Shown piece after piece: positions 40,737-50,319 of a DNA stretch of 64,000 bases (positions within the stretch are counted from its first letter, which is position 1; each line of letters begins with the position of its first letter). Made by a program: the position numbers and the translations under genes. Under the pieces are notes generated by a model, which was not told where the DNA came from, searched no databases, and saw nothing but the letters and a program-made list of their open reading frames with translations. This stretch comes from Marinomonas polaris DSM 16579 (GTDB lineage: Bacteria; Pseudomonadota; Gammaproteobacteria; Pseudomonadales; Marinomonadaceae). The DNA is taken from contig NZ_FQVF01000002.1 in assembly GCF_900129155.1 (NCBI RefSeq), positions 1-64,000 on the forward strand, given 5' to 3'.

Positions 40737-43700
40737 GTGCACTTATTAGCAGCCAAACCGGGTGGCTTTGTTGACGATGAAGGGATTGTCGATCTTAGGC
40801 AAACACCTGCGGACTTAGTGATTTTGGCCGCGGCTGATAGTGTGCTCGGTGCGCTTGGTAGCGCTCTTGATCAGATCCTTTCTCTTCATCGTGCCAATGA
40901 TGGATGGGACAACACACGATTACCGAGTGTTCGCCTTGCCAATTGGATGCAGTTGGTCAAACCTGCCGCTTACGATTTATACGAACACAAGGTGCTCGAT
41001 CACGCTAAAGTGGTCGTCGTTTCACTACTCGGTGGCGAGCACTATTGGGCGTATGGTTTTCAGCGCTTACAAGACTGGGCGAAAGCGAAAGCTGGCCGAA
41101 TACTGATTGTGGTGCCGGGGGATGACTCGCAAGATCCATCACTAATGAACGTCTCCACCGCGAAACCAGAAGACTGCCATCGTGTGTGGCGTTATCTGCG
41201 TGAAAGCGGTCAAACAAACTCTCAGCAATTATTCTATTTCCTCACCGACCGATACTCTGATCAACCTTGTCCTTGGCAAGAGCCAACACCTTTACCCAGT
41301 GCGCTTATTTATCATGCCGGTCATTCGTCTGGCTTTACTCAGTGGCAGAACCACTATGCTGATTGGCTGGCGGAAAGTCGTCCTGTTGCCATCTTGGCGT
41401 TTTATCGTTCTCATCTACAAAGCGGTAATACTGCCATGTTTGATGGCTTGATCGAGATTCTAGAGCAAGAAGGGCTGGTACCGCTGGCCGTGGCCGTGAG
41501 CTCTCTAAAAGACGATGTATCGGTGGGCTTGATTGAGTCGCTGGTGGATCGAACGCAAGCCAAGGTGATTTTAAACACCACCGGCTTTGCAGCGAATCGT
41601 GTCGGGAGCCCTGATTTAGCCTCTGAACCGACGGATTTTCAATCTGCCTTTGCTTCGCCCATTCCGGTTTTGCAGTTGATTCTTTCTGGTAGTACCGAAG
41701 ACGATTGGCAAGCGCAAACCCAAGGCTTACGCAGCCGTGATGTAGCCATGCAAATCGTTTTGCCGGAAATGGATGGACGCATTATTACTCGTGCTGTCAG
41801 TTTTAAAGCTTTAAGTCATTACAACGATATCGCCCAAGTAGATTTAGTGCGTTACGAATTGCATGAAGAGCGTGCGCGTTTTGTCGCTCAACTTGCCAAG
41901 CGTTTTGCGAATTTAGCCAGCAAACCAAACCACGAAAAGCGCATCGCTTTTGTTTTAGCCAATTACCCAACCAAAGACGGTCGTATTGGCAATGGTGTGG
42001 GTTTGGATACGCCAGCCTCGGCGGTGAATTTATTAAAAGTGCTAGAGAGTGCAGGTTATCCGATTGAGAATATTCCCGATCATGGTAATGCCTTGATCGA
42101 AGAATTACTTGGTGCGGTTACCAACAATCCTAACACTTTACATGAACGTGGTTGCTGGCAAAGCCTCGCCTTAGAAGACTACTTAAAGTACTTTTATCTG
42201 CTCCCGTTGGAATGCCAAAACGCAGTTTGGGATCGTTGGGGGCCACCAGAAGACGACCACAAATGCCGTGAGCAAAACGGCCAGCGTCGCATCATGTTGG
42301 CTGGGATTCGCTTAGGTGAAACCTTTGTCGGCATTCAGCCTGCTCGCGGTTTTAATTTGGATCTCGCGGCGAACTATCATGACCCTGATTTGATTCCGCC
42401 TCACAGCTATTTGGCTTTTTACTTTTGGTTGCGCCATGTGTATCAAGTGGATGCTTTTGTGCATGTGGGCAAACACGGCAATCTAGAATGGTTACCTGGT
42501 AAAGGAACTGCTTTGTCAGCGTCTTGTTGGCCAGATATTGCCCTAGGTCCGATGCCACATTTTTACCCTTTTATCGTCAACGATCCAGGTGAGGGCGCGC
42601 AAGCTAAGCGCCGCACGCAAGCGGTGATTATTGATCATCTTATGCCGCCCATGACCCGCGCTGAAACCTATGGCGACATGGCCGAGCTAGAAAACTTAGT
42701 CGACGAATATTACCAAGCCATGGGCATGGATGTGCGCCGAGAAACTTGGCTGCGCGAGCAAATTCTCAAAAAAGTTCAAGAGTCCCATTTGTTAGAAGAG
42801 CTTACTGGCGTTGAATCCGGTAATGACGATGCTGTGCTTGAAGGGCTAGATACGTATTTGTGTGAGATAAAAGAGGCGCAAATTCGCCATGGTTTGCATC
42901 GACTAGGAGAGTTACCCGAAGACGATAAACTCGCTGATACGCTGGTGGCCTTGTTACGTTTACCACGCGGTAGTGAAATCACCAGTCAAGGCATTCTCCA
43001 TGCATTAGTAAAAGACTTTTCATTGGCACAAGACGATTTCGATCCAATGAAAAGTGAGCGAACGCCTTGGTTTGGTAATAAGCCTGAGCTTTTACAATCC
43101 ATCAGTGAATTAGATTGGCGCACCCATGCGGACACTAAAGAACGCTTAGAGTTATTAGCCAAATCGCTAGTGAAAAGTCATTTGATTGGTGACGATTCAA
43201 CAGATGAGTTAGCAACAAAGTTACCTCAAACAGCCGCGTTATTGGCTCACAGTAAAAAGCGCTTGTTAGTCGCTTTGCAGCAAAGTGCTCATGATGAAAT
43301 CCAAGCGTTAATCACTGGCTTGGCGGGTGGTTTTATTCCCCCAGGCCCAAGCGGCGCGCCCACACGTGGCAGACTCGATACCTTGCCAACAGGGCGCAAT
43401 TTTTTCTCTGTCGATAATCGAGCGATTCCATCACCTGCGGCCTGGGCGATTGGTCAGATGTCGGCCGAAGCGCTGATTCAACGACACTTACAAGAACATG
43501 GCGATTACCCGAAAGATCTAGGTTTGTCCGTCTGGGGAACCGCTACCATGCGAACCGGCGGCGATGATATTGCCCAAGCTTTTGCGTTGATGGGTGTTCG
43601 TCCAATTTGGGCACTGGGATCAAATCGTGTGACCGATTTTGAAATTCTTTCCTGCATGCAATTAGGTCGTCCAAGGGTGGATGTGACTTTGCGTGTTTCA

Positions 43701-44633
43701 GGCTTTTTTCGAGATGCTTTTGCCAATGTAATGCGGCTCTATGATGCGGCCGTGCAAGCCATTGCGGCATATCAAGAGCCGGGGAATGGCAACGTGATTC
43801 GCGCCAATGTGGAAGCGCGAAAAAGCAAATTACTTGCTCAAGGCATGAATGAAACTGAGGCGAATCGCCAAGCGACTTACCGTGTATTCGGTAGCAAGCC
43901 GGGGGCTTATGGCGCGGGCTTGCAAGGTCTTATTGATGAGCGTTGTTGGGACACCAAGGCTGATCTTGCCGAAGCGTATGTAAACTGGGGCAGTTATGCT
44001 TATGGCTCTTATATCGATGACGCTGATGGTGATCATAACAAGGGGAGTGGCGAAGGCGTCGAAGCCAAAGATGCGTTTATTGAGCGTTTGTCTCAACTGG
44101 ATGCGGTGGTGCAAAACCAAGATAACCGCGAGCACGATATTCTCGATTCAGACGATTATTATCAATTCCAAGGCGGCATGACCAATGCGGTCACTGAGTT
44201 TAGTGGTCAAGCGCCGAGCGTTTATCATAGTGATCACTCTAACCCGAGCTCGCCAAAAATTAGGACCTTAAAAGAAGAGTTGAATCGTGTGGTGCGCTCA
44301 CGAGTGCTGAATCCTAAATGGATCGAAGCTATGCAAACCCATGGCTACAAAGGCGCGTTTGAAATGACCGCCACCGTGGATTATTTATTTGCTTACGATG
44401 CGACCACCGATCTGGTGGCCGATTATCAATACGAGCAAGTTACCGATCGATTGTTGCTTGATCCAGAAAACCAAGCCTTTATGCGTGATAATAATCCCCA
44501 TGCGCTAGAAGAAATGGGTGAGCGCTTATTAGAAGCCATACAGCGTGGCATGTGGCAAAATGCCGATGAGCACCGTGAAAAAATTCAATCCTTGTTGCTT
44601 GATTTAGATCAGCAACAAGAACAACGTCAGTGA
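40737..44633 (+). CDS. cobN: Cobaltochelatase subunit CobN
   Basis: CobN (1298 aa) is the large subunit of the ATP-dependent aerobic cobaltochelatase, which inserts cobalt into hydrogenobyrinic acid a,c-diamide. It belongs to the CobN/BchH family; examples are NHEKRIAFVLANYPTKDGRIGNGVGLDTPAS (seen in parts), YQVDAFVHVGKHGNLEWLPGKG and LPTGRNFFSVDNRAIPSPAAW. The start is GTG at 40737 after TTGGAG. CobS and CobT, its partners, are not in the window. Confidence 0.96.
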   Translation: MHLLAAKPGGFVDDEGIVDLRQTPADLVILAAADSVLGALGSALDQILSLHRANDGWDNTRLPSVRLANWMQLVKPAAYDLYEHKVLDHAKVVVVSLLGGEHYWAYGFQRLQDWAKAKAGRILIVVPGDDSQDPSLMNVSTAKPEDCHRVWRYLRESGQTNSQQLFYFLTDRYSDQPCPWQEPTPLPSALIYHAGHSSGFTQWQNHYADWLAESRPVAILAFYRSHLQSGNTAMFDGLIEILEQEGLVPLAVAVSSLKDDVSVGLIESLVDRTQAKVILNTTGFAANRVGSPDLASEPTDFQSAFASPIPVLQLILSGSTEDDWQAQTQGLRSRDVAMQIVLPEMDGRIITRAVSFKALSHYNDIAQVDLVRYELHEERARFVAQLAKRFANLASKPNHEKRIAFVLANYPTKDGRIGNGVGLDTPASAVNLLKVLESAGYPIENIPDHGNALIEELLGAVTNNPNTLHERGCWQSLALEDYLKYFYLLPLECQNAVWDRWGPPEDDHKCREQNGQRRIMLAGIRLGETFVGIQPARGFNLDLAANYHDPDLIPPHSYLAFYFWLRHVYQVDAFVHVGKHGNLEWLPGKGTALSASCWPDIALGPMPHFYPFIVNDPGEGAQAKRRTQAVIIDHLMPPMTRAETYGDMAELENLVDEYYQAMGMDVRRETWLREQILKKVQESHLLEELTGVESGNDDAVLEGLDTYLCEIKEAQIRHGLHRLGELPEDDKLADTLVALLRLPRGSEITSQGILHALVKDFSLAQDDFDPMKSERTPWFGNKPELLQSISELDWRTHADTKERLELLAKSLVKSHLIGDDSTDELATKLPQTAALLAHSKKRLLVALQQSAHDEIQALITGLAGGFIPPGPSGAPTRGRLDTLPTGRNFFSVDNRAIPSPAAWAIGQMSAEALIQRHLQEHGDYPKDLGLSVWGTATMRTGGDDIAQAFALMGVRPIWALGSNRVTDFEILSCMQLGRPRVDVTLRVSGFFRDAFANVMRLYDAAVQAIAAYQEPGNGNVIRANVEARKSKLLAQGMNETEANRQATYRVFGSKPGAYGAGLQGLIDERCWDTKADLAEAYVNWGSYAYGSYIDDADGDHNKGSGEGVEAKDAFIERLSQLDAVVQNQDNREHDILDSDDYYQFQGGMTNAVTEFSGQAPSVYHSDHSNPSSPKIRTLKEELNRVVRSRVLNPKWIEAMQTHGYKGAFEMTATVDYLFAYDATTDLVADYQYEQVTDRLLLDPENQAFMRDNNPHALEEMGERLLEAIQRGMWQNADEHREKIQSLLLDLDQQQEQRQ

Positions 44634-44712
44634 TCTTGGGCAGAAGATCTATTGTAACCTTGCTGGTCGAGTCTACACTCACTACCAGCTGAGATGATTA
44701 AAGTAGAGAGAA

Positions 44713-45972
44713 ATGATGAGTAATAAAGAACAGGCCAAAAAGGGCATTATGATTTGTGGTCACGGCAGTCGTGATAAAGACGCTGAGCGTGAATTTGGCC
44801 TAGTGGCGAAAGGACTTAAAGCGCGTTATCCAGACCTTCCTGTGGAATACGGCTTTTTAGAGTTTTCTGCACCGAATATTCATATGGGATTAGACAGCTT
44901 AGTGAGTCAAGGTGTAGAAGAAATCTACGCTGTGCCAGGTATGCTGTTCGCTGCTACCCATGCGAAAAACGACATTCCTTCTGTGTTGACGACGTATGAA
45001 GAAAAACACCCAGGTTTAAAAATCACTTATGGGCGTGAATTAGGCCTACAAGATGACATGATCGAAGCGTTCCAAGCGCGTATTTATGAATCCCTTGGTC
45101 TTGATCCAGAAACCCCACCAGAAACTCTTTATGACACCCTTTTGGTGGTAGTTGGTCGTGGTACATCGGATACCTCTGCCAATGCCGAAGCGGCTAAGTT
45201 GACGCGTATAGTTAACGAAAACATGGGCTTTGGATGGGCGGATACTGTCTATTCTGGTGTGACTTACCCTTCTGTTGGTGTGGGCCTTGAAAAGCTAATG
45301 AAACTTGGCTTTAAGCGTATTGTTGTCGCACCATATTTCTTGTTCACTGGTCGTTTGATCAAACGTATCCAAGGTTATGTGGACAAGGTGGCTCAAGAAA
45401 ATCCAGAAGTAACTTTCGTTCAAACACCTTATTTGAATGATCATCCTCGTGTAATTGATGCCTTCCAAAACCGTGTGAAAGAAATTATGCAAGGCGAATT
45501 ACAAACGGGTGAAGAAACTCTAATGAACTCCTTCAAACGACGTCTTGCAGCGGGCGAAGTAGATGTTCATCATCACCACGCAGAGTTTGTTGATCCACAA
45601 GACGACACACAAGGTTTATCTGAGTTTGATACCAAGCATTTTACCAACTTGGTTCAAGCGTTAGATCATTCAGAAAAGCGTCACTCTGTTGTTCTTAAGC
45701 ATCAGGATCACTCCCATTCTCAAGGGAATGGTCATTCACACGATCACTCTCATGGACACAGCCATTCGCACGATCATTCACATGGTCATAGCCATTCTTA
45801 TGGACACTCACATGGCGTGTACAAACACATTGGTCATCCAATGGGTCCACGTACCATGATTGGCGAGGGGATCTGCTGCTGCTTTATGAGTCAGTTTACC
45901 GACGAAATTCTGGCAGAAGAGAAAGATAAAATCGAAGGTGACTGCACGAAAACGGCATTTGCTCATAGGTAG
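44713..45972 (+). CDS. Two-domain CbiX-like sirohydrochlorin chelatase with His-rich tail
   Basis: A 419-aa CbiX-like protein. The first domain keeps both chelatase histidines, H17 in GHGSRDKDA and H83 in ATHAKNDIP. The second domain has lost them: VVGRGTSDTSANAEA has Arg where His is expected, and LFTGRLIKRI lacks the second His. A long His-rich stretch (HSHDHSHGHSHSHDHSHGHS) lies near residues 336-365, then GEGICCCFMSQF. CbiX inserts cobalt early, while CobN inserts it late, so the role here is unclear. It follows cobN by 79 bp. Confidence 0.85.
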   Translation: MMSNKEQAKKGIMICGHGSRDKDAEREFGLVAKGLKARYPDLPVEYGFLEFSAPNIHMGLDSLVSQGVEEIYAVPGMLFAATHAKNDIPSVLTTYEEKHPGLKITYGRELGLQDDMIEAFQARIYESLGLDPETPPETLYDTLLVVVGRGTSDTSANAEAAKLTRIVNENMGFGWADTVYSGVTYPSVGVGLEKLMKLGFKRIVVAPYFLFTGRLIKRIQGYVDKVAQENPEVTFVQTPYLNDHPRVIDAFQNRVKEIMQGELQTGEETLMNSFKRRLAAGEVDVHHHHAEFVDPQDDTQGLSEFDTKHFTNLVQALDHSEKRHSVVLKHQDHSHSQGNGHSHDHSHGHSHSHDHSHGHSHSYGHSHGVYKHIGHPMGPRTMIGEGICCCFMSQFTDEILAEEKDKIEGDCTKTAFAHR

Positions 45973-45988
45973 ATAATATTTTCTAGCC

Positions 45989-46022
45989 AAAAAAAACCAG
46001 AGTGCATGCTCTGGTTTTTTTA
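45989..46022. terminator. Terminator between the cob cluster and the lipoprotein gene
   Basis: AAAAAACCAGAG at 45991-46002 pairs with CTCTGGTTTTTT at 46009-46020, around TGCATG. A and T runs on both sides support bidirectional termination of convergent genes. Confidence 0.88.
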
Positions 46023-46038
46023 TGTTTTATAAAACGCG

Positions 46039-47343
46039 TTACTGAGCCGTTGCACTTTCTGTTTGTACTGTTTCTGTCTTAACCTCTGCTGGAGCTTTTG
46101 TCTCTACTTTCGCTTCTTCTGCTTTTAGGTTTTCTTGTTCTGCTGTTGCTTGTTTCGCTTTAGCTACCTTTTCTAACGCCGCTTTCTCTGCTGCTATTTT
46201 TTCTGATGATAGGTCCGCTAATGATTTTTTTGCATCAGCTAAGTTAGCGTTTAGGGTGTTAATTTTTTCTTTTAGAAGTTCGACGTAGGATTTTTGATCT
46301 TTCAGTTCTTTGCGTAGTTGCTGCTGTGCTTGAATAGACGCTTCTTGATCTTTTAGATTGGACTCGATGAATGCTACTAATACTTTTCCTTGGTCTTCGA
46401 AAGCTAAATCCCGACGATCTTCAGCATTAAGAGCATTGCTGATTTCAAGCAGTATGTTTTCGTAGATGATGGCATAGTCTTCATAATCTTTTTGTTGCAG
46501 TGCTTTAAGCTGTTTAACGGTTAGTGCTATTTGTTCAGCTCTGTTAATTGAAAACATTGCTGCTTCAGCTTGCAATTTGATTTTATCGATGGATCTTGGT
46601 TCTGCTGCAATAAATGCGGTTGCTGCCGTTAGTGATGCAGAAGCTTGAGATAAAGATTTTGGGGCATGTTGAGCTGTTCCCGCTTTGACGAGTCTGTCTA
46701 GTTCTTTTTTAGCGTCGGTAAGATAGATAGCTGTGACTGTTTTTATTTCTAGTGCTTGTTGTTTGGCTACTAACGTCGGTTGGGCGCTAATTGCAGCTTC
46801 AACTTTATCGTTTGAGACTTGGTCTACCAGTTTTTTAAGATCATTTTCTAGCTCTTTAACTGTGCTTGGGAAGTATTTTTGAGCATCAATTTTTTTAAGT
46901 TGTGTACGATATTCAAATGCTTCTGCTAACACCGATAGCGCTGCAGCTTTAATGTTAACTGCTTTTGTCATGTGTTCATTGAATTTGCTGATACCTTCTT
47001 CTGCAGCAGCAATGTTGGTTGTCGAACTAAAAAAGCCTGTGCTGCTATTTGCTTCTGAAGGATTAAATTCAAATTTTGCGTAGTACACTTTCGCTTCAGC
47101 TAATGCTTTGTTTGCATCTGTTACTTCTTCTGTAGCAAACCAATCTAGTTCTTCTTCTATGCCTTGCGCCATTTTCTTATTGGCAGCATCAATAGTTTGC
47201 TTGAGGTTGTTTATTTGAGTAATTGTCTCTGATTGTTTTGCATCGGCAGCTAGGTTTGAGGCAGAGTCTGGATTGGACGCACAACCAGCAAGAGTTAGTG
47301 TAATTACAGCGGTTAGTGCTGCAAATTTTAGTTCCTTTTTCAT
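46039..47343 (-). CDS. Coiled-coil lipoprotein, unknown function
   Basis: A 434-aa secreted lipoprotein of no family I recognise. The signal peptide ends at LAGC with C21. Most of the mature part is alpha-helical, and residues about 350-410 form an alanine/lysine/glutamate coiled coil (e.g. EKINTLNANLADAKKSLADL). The C-terminus is Ala/Glu/Lys-rich. Length and helix content suggest a structural or anchoring role in the envelope. It is transcribed alone, converging on the cob cluster. Confidence 0.7.
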   Translation of the reverse strand: MKKELKFAALTAVITLTLAGCASNPDSASNLAADAKQSETITQINNLKQTIDAANKKMAQGIEEELDWFATEEVTDANKALAEAKVYYAKFEFNPSEANSSTGFFSSTTNIAAAEEGISKFNEHMTKAVNIKAAALSVLAEAFEYRTQLKKIDAQKYFPSTVKELENDLKKLVDQVSNDKVEAAISAQPTLVAKQQALEIKTVTAIYLTDAKKELDRLVKAGTAQHAPKSLSQASASLTAATAFIAAEPRSIDKIKLQAEAAMFSINRAEQIALTVKQLKALQQKDYEDYAIIYENILLEISNALNAEDRRDLAFEDQGKVLVAFIESNLKDQEASIQAQQQLRKELKDQKSYVELLKEKINTLNANLADAKKSLADLSSEKIAAEKAALEKVAKAKQATAEQENLKAEEAKVETKAPAEVKTETVQTESATAQ

Positions 47344-47483
47344 AACGATGTTCCTTGGCTAGATTCTAAAGAGGGGGATCGAGAGCGTTAAGATATTGTA
47401 AGGATTTTATTTTAATTGTGTAAGTCTTGAGGGCTGGTATTTATTTTAATCAGGGTGCTTTTATTGAATGGGCTTTCTTAGAT

Positions 47484-47516
47484 AAAAAATAACCCCGCAA
47501 ATGCGAGGTTATTTCG
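47484..47516 (-). terminator. Terminator after the carboxynorspermidine genes
   Basis: On the minus strand AAATAACCTCGCA pairs with TGCGGGGTTATTT around TT/AA, with one mismatch, and is followed by a T run (TTTTTATC). It lies about 30 bp downstream of the dehydrogenase gene. Confidence 0.85.
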
Positions 47517-47545
47517 AGTGATGGATCGCTAATCTTAATTAGCTA

Positions 47546-48784
47546 TTAAAGTGTAAAAGGGCGGTCGCCGTTTTCGTCTTTAATACGAGTTGGAAGCCCC
47601 ATCTCATTTAGCAAACCCAAGAAAGGTTTAGGATCAAGTTGCTCTACGTTGCGCATTTCCTTTGCATCCCAAGTACCATTGGCAACTAAAATTGCAGCAG
47701 CAACAGGAGGTACACCAGCAGTATAAGAAATTCCTTGGCTACCTACTTCGTTATAAGCTTCTTTATGGTCAGCTACGTTATAGATGAATACTTCTTTGTC
47801 TTTGCCGTCTTTTTTGCCTTTTACCACATCACCAATGCAAGTCTTACCTGTATAAGCAGGTGCAAGAGAAGATGGATCAGGAAGTACTGCTTTTACAACT
47901 TTAAGTGGAATAACTTCTAAGCCTTCGGCTGTCTTAACTGGCTGCTCAGATAGCAAGCCTAGATTTTTAAGAACGGTGAAGACGTTGATGTAATGCTCGC
48001 CAAATCCCATCCAAAAACGTACGTTTGGAACGTTTAGGTTTTGAGAAAGTGAATGCACTTCATCATGGCCTGTCATGTAAGTCGTTTGTGAGCCAACCAC
48101 TGGAAGGTCATCTGTACGGCTAACTTCAAACATTTTGTTTTCTTGCCATGCGCTGTCTTGCCAAGAGTAAACACGTCCGGTGAATTCACGGAAGTTGATC
48201 TCAGGATCAAAGTTAGTGGCGAAGTATTTGCCATGGCTACCAGCGTTCACGTCGATGATGTCGATGGAGTCAACGGAGTCTAAATAGTCGTTATAAGCAA
48301 GCGCTGCATACGCGTTTACGACACCTGGATCAAAGCCCACACCTAGAATGGCGGTGATGCCTTTTTCTTTACAGGCATCGCGACGTTTCCACTCGTAGTT
48401 GGCGTACCAAGGTGGTGTTTCACAAATTTTGCTTGGATCTTCGTGGATGGCTGTATCTAAATAAGCCGCACCTGTTTCCATGCAAGCTTCAAGTACAGAC
48501 ATATTAACGAAAGCTGAACCTACGTTAATGACGATTTGTGATTCGGTTTCTTGAATCAATTTAATCGTTGCTGGCACGTCAAGAGCGTCTAGGGCGAATG
48601 CTTGAATGCGGCCCTCTACCTTCATGCTGCCTTTGTCGAGGACACTGGATACAATATCGTCGCATTTCGTAACGCTGCGCGAAGCAATTGCGATATTGCC
48701 CAGTGTGTCATTGTGTTGGGCGCATTTATGTGCCACAACACGTGCCACGCCTCCGCCGCCAATAATGAGTACATTTTTTTTCAT
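47546..48784 (-). CDS. Carboxynorspermidine/carboxyspermidine dehydrogenase
   Basis: A 412-aa saccharopine-dehydrogenase-like enzyme. It condenses aspartate semialdehyde with a diamine and reduces the product with NADPH. The Rossmann motif LIIGGGGVARVVAHKCA starts the protein; ITAILGVGFDPGVVNAYAALA and the later VPPVAAAILVANGTW are typical. The next gene upstream in the operon encodes the matching decarboxylase NspC, which strongly supports polyamine synthesis via carboxy(nor)spermidine. Confidence 0.92.
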   Translation of the reverse strand: MKKNVLIIGGGGVARVVAHKCAQHNDTLGNIAIASRSVTKCDDIVSSVLDKGSMKVEGRIQAFALDALDVPATIKLIQETESQIVINVGSAFVNMSVLEACMETGAAYLDTAIHEDPSKICETPPWYANYEWKRRDACKEKGITAILGVGFDPGVVNAYAALAYNDYLDSVDSIDIIDVNAGSHGKYFATNFDPEINFREFTGRVYSWQDSAWQENKMFEVSRTDDLPVVGSQTTYMTGHDEVHSLSQNLNVPNVRFWMGFGEHYINVFTVLKNLGLLSEQPVKTAEGLEVIPLKVVKAVLPDPSSLAPAYTGKTCIGDVVKGKKDGKDKEVFIYNVADHKEAYNEVGSQGISYTAGVPPVAAAILVANGTWDAKEMRNVEQLDPKPFLGLLNEMGLPTRIKDENGDRPFTL

Positions 48785-48820
48785 GGTAGTGCTTACTCCA
48801 AAATATTAACCGAAGCAGAA

Positions 48821-49918
48821 TTAAGACAGATTCTGCTCAAAATCGTTGTAACCGAATTCCCTTACAAGCTCGATGCTGCCATCCAATTGGCGTATGGCAA
48901 TAGACGGCATTTTGACACCGTTAAACCAGTTCTTTTTAACCATGGTGTAACCAGCTGCGTCTTGGAAAGACAGGCGATCACCCACTTGTAGTGCTTTATC
49001 AAATTTAAATTCGCCGAAAATATCGCCTGCTAAACAGGATTTTCCGCAAATCATGTATTCATGTTCGCCATCACAAGGAGCCATCTTAGCGTTTTCACGG
49101 TAGATTAGTAGGTCCAGCATGTGAGCTTCAATAGAGCTATCAACAACGGCTAAGTTTTTGCCATTAAATAGTGTGTCTAATACTGTGACTTCTAGAGTGG
49201 TGCTTTTTGTAATGCTGGCCTCACCAGGTTCTAGGTAGACCTGAATGTCGTATTTTTGGGCAAAATCTTTTAGGCGTTGGCAGAACTTATCAATTGGGTA
49301 ACCTTCTCCAGTAAAGTGAATGCCGCCACCAAGGCTGACCCATTTTACTTGTTGGATCAAATGGCCAAAACGTTCTTCGATAAGATTTAGCATCTCATCA
49401 AAGCGTTCAAAACTGTTGTTCTCACAGTTATTGTGGAACATAAAGCCAGATATATAGTTAATTACAGTTGCGATTTTCTCTGGATCCCACTCTCCAAGAC
49501 GGCTAAAAGGTCGTGCTGGATCGGCAATCAAAAATTCAGAGGTGCTTACTTGAGGGTTAACACGCAAACCACGGGTCTTGTCTTTACTAGCTTCTTTAAA
49601 ACGATTGAATTGACCAATGGAGTTGAAAATGATTTTGTCAGAGTGATCTAGTACTTCTGCGATTTCATCGTCGGAATAGGCCACGCTATAAGCATGCGTT
49701 TCGCCTTGAAACTTGGTTTTCCCTAATTTGACTTCGTATAGAGAAGAAGATGTGGTGCCATCCATGTAGTCTTGCATTAGGTCAAATACAGACCAAGTTG
49801 CAAAGCATTTTAGAGCTAACAGAGACTTGGCTCCAGACTGCTGGCGCACATAAGCGATCTTCTCTAAGTTCTTCAGAAGTGCTGCTTTATCAATAAGGTA
49901 ATAAGGTGTCTTGATCAT
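48821..49918 (-). CDS. nspC: Carboxynorspermidine decarboxylase
   Basis: NspC (365 aa) is a PLP enzyme of the fold-III (alanine-racemase-like) group that decarboxylates carboxynorspermidine or carboxyspermidine to the triamine. PLP-lysine is expected in LLALKCFATWSVFD; SLGGGIHFTGEGYP, YLEPGEASI and MICGKSCLAGDIFGEFKF are family motifs. ATG at 49918 (MIKTPYYLIDKA) is preferred to an upstream TTG. It precedes the dehydrogenase by 36 bp in one operon. Confidence 0.95.
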   Translation of the reverse strand: MIKTPYYLIDKAALLKNLEKIAYVRQQSGAKSLLALKCFATWSVFDLMQDYMDGTTSSSLYEVKLGKTKFQGETHAYSVAYSDDEIAEVLDHSDKIIFNSIGQFNRFKEASKDKTRGLRVNPQVSTSEFLIADPARPFSRLGEWDPEKIATVINYISGFMFHNNCENNSFERFDEMLNLIEERFGHLIQQVKWVSLGGGIHFTGEGYPIDKFCQRLKDFAQKYDIQVYLEPGEASITKSTTLEVTVLDTLFNGKNLAVVDSSIEAHMLDLLIYRENAKMAPCDGEHEYMICGKSCLAGDIFGEFKFDKALQVGDRLSFQDAAGYTMVKKNWFNGVKMPSIAIRQLDGSIELVREFGYNDFEQNLS

Positions 49919-50319
49919 GGCAACCTGCCCGTTAGTCAAAACGGTGTATTCTAGTGCAAAGGAGGGGGCTTTTTCTAGCTCAATAAAGGTATTTTACAGG
50001 GCTTTTTATGACATTTTGACGACTTTTACTAGGATTTGTCCTATGCCCATCTTTCTGTTGCTCATATTTCACTATAGAAGATGAACCGATCGGTCATTTT
50101 TCCTTAGTATTGGAGATAAACTAGTTGGATTTTTAAGACATTTAATCATTCATGGGATGACCGTAATGAATAATAGGCCTCTTGAGTATTTCCCTCTATA
50201 ATCCTGCGCTATAAATTATAGTCCAGAGGATCGGATCTTTTAGGATTGCGAGTATTGTATTGCAGTAATCGCGTATAGACAGTTGAAAGATTTTTAAAGT
50301 GTAGAAGGAACATCTTAGT
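49919..50319. promoter_or_regulatory. Non-coding gap with a TetR-like palindrome
   Basis: About 400 bp without a supported gene, between the divergent nspC and nnrU genes, so it must hold their promoters. ACCGATCGGT at 50085-50094 is a perfect palindrome, and flanking ATGA/TCAT extends it imperfectly. This looks like a TetR-family operator. The rest shows no clear structure; AAGGAA at 50305-50310 is the nnrU ribosome site. Confidence 0.4.

Noticed and set aside
46990..47340. Possible Lpp or porin-like domain in the coiled-coil lipoprotein
   Set aside because: Only a general helical pattern is visible; no specific family motif was found.
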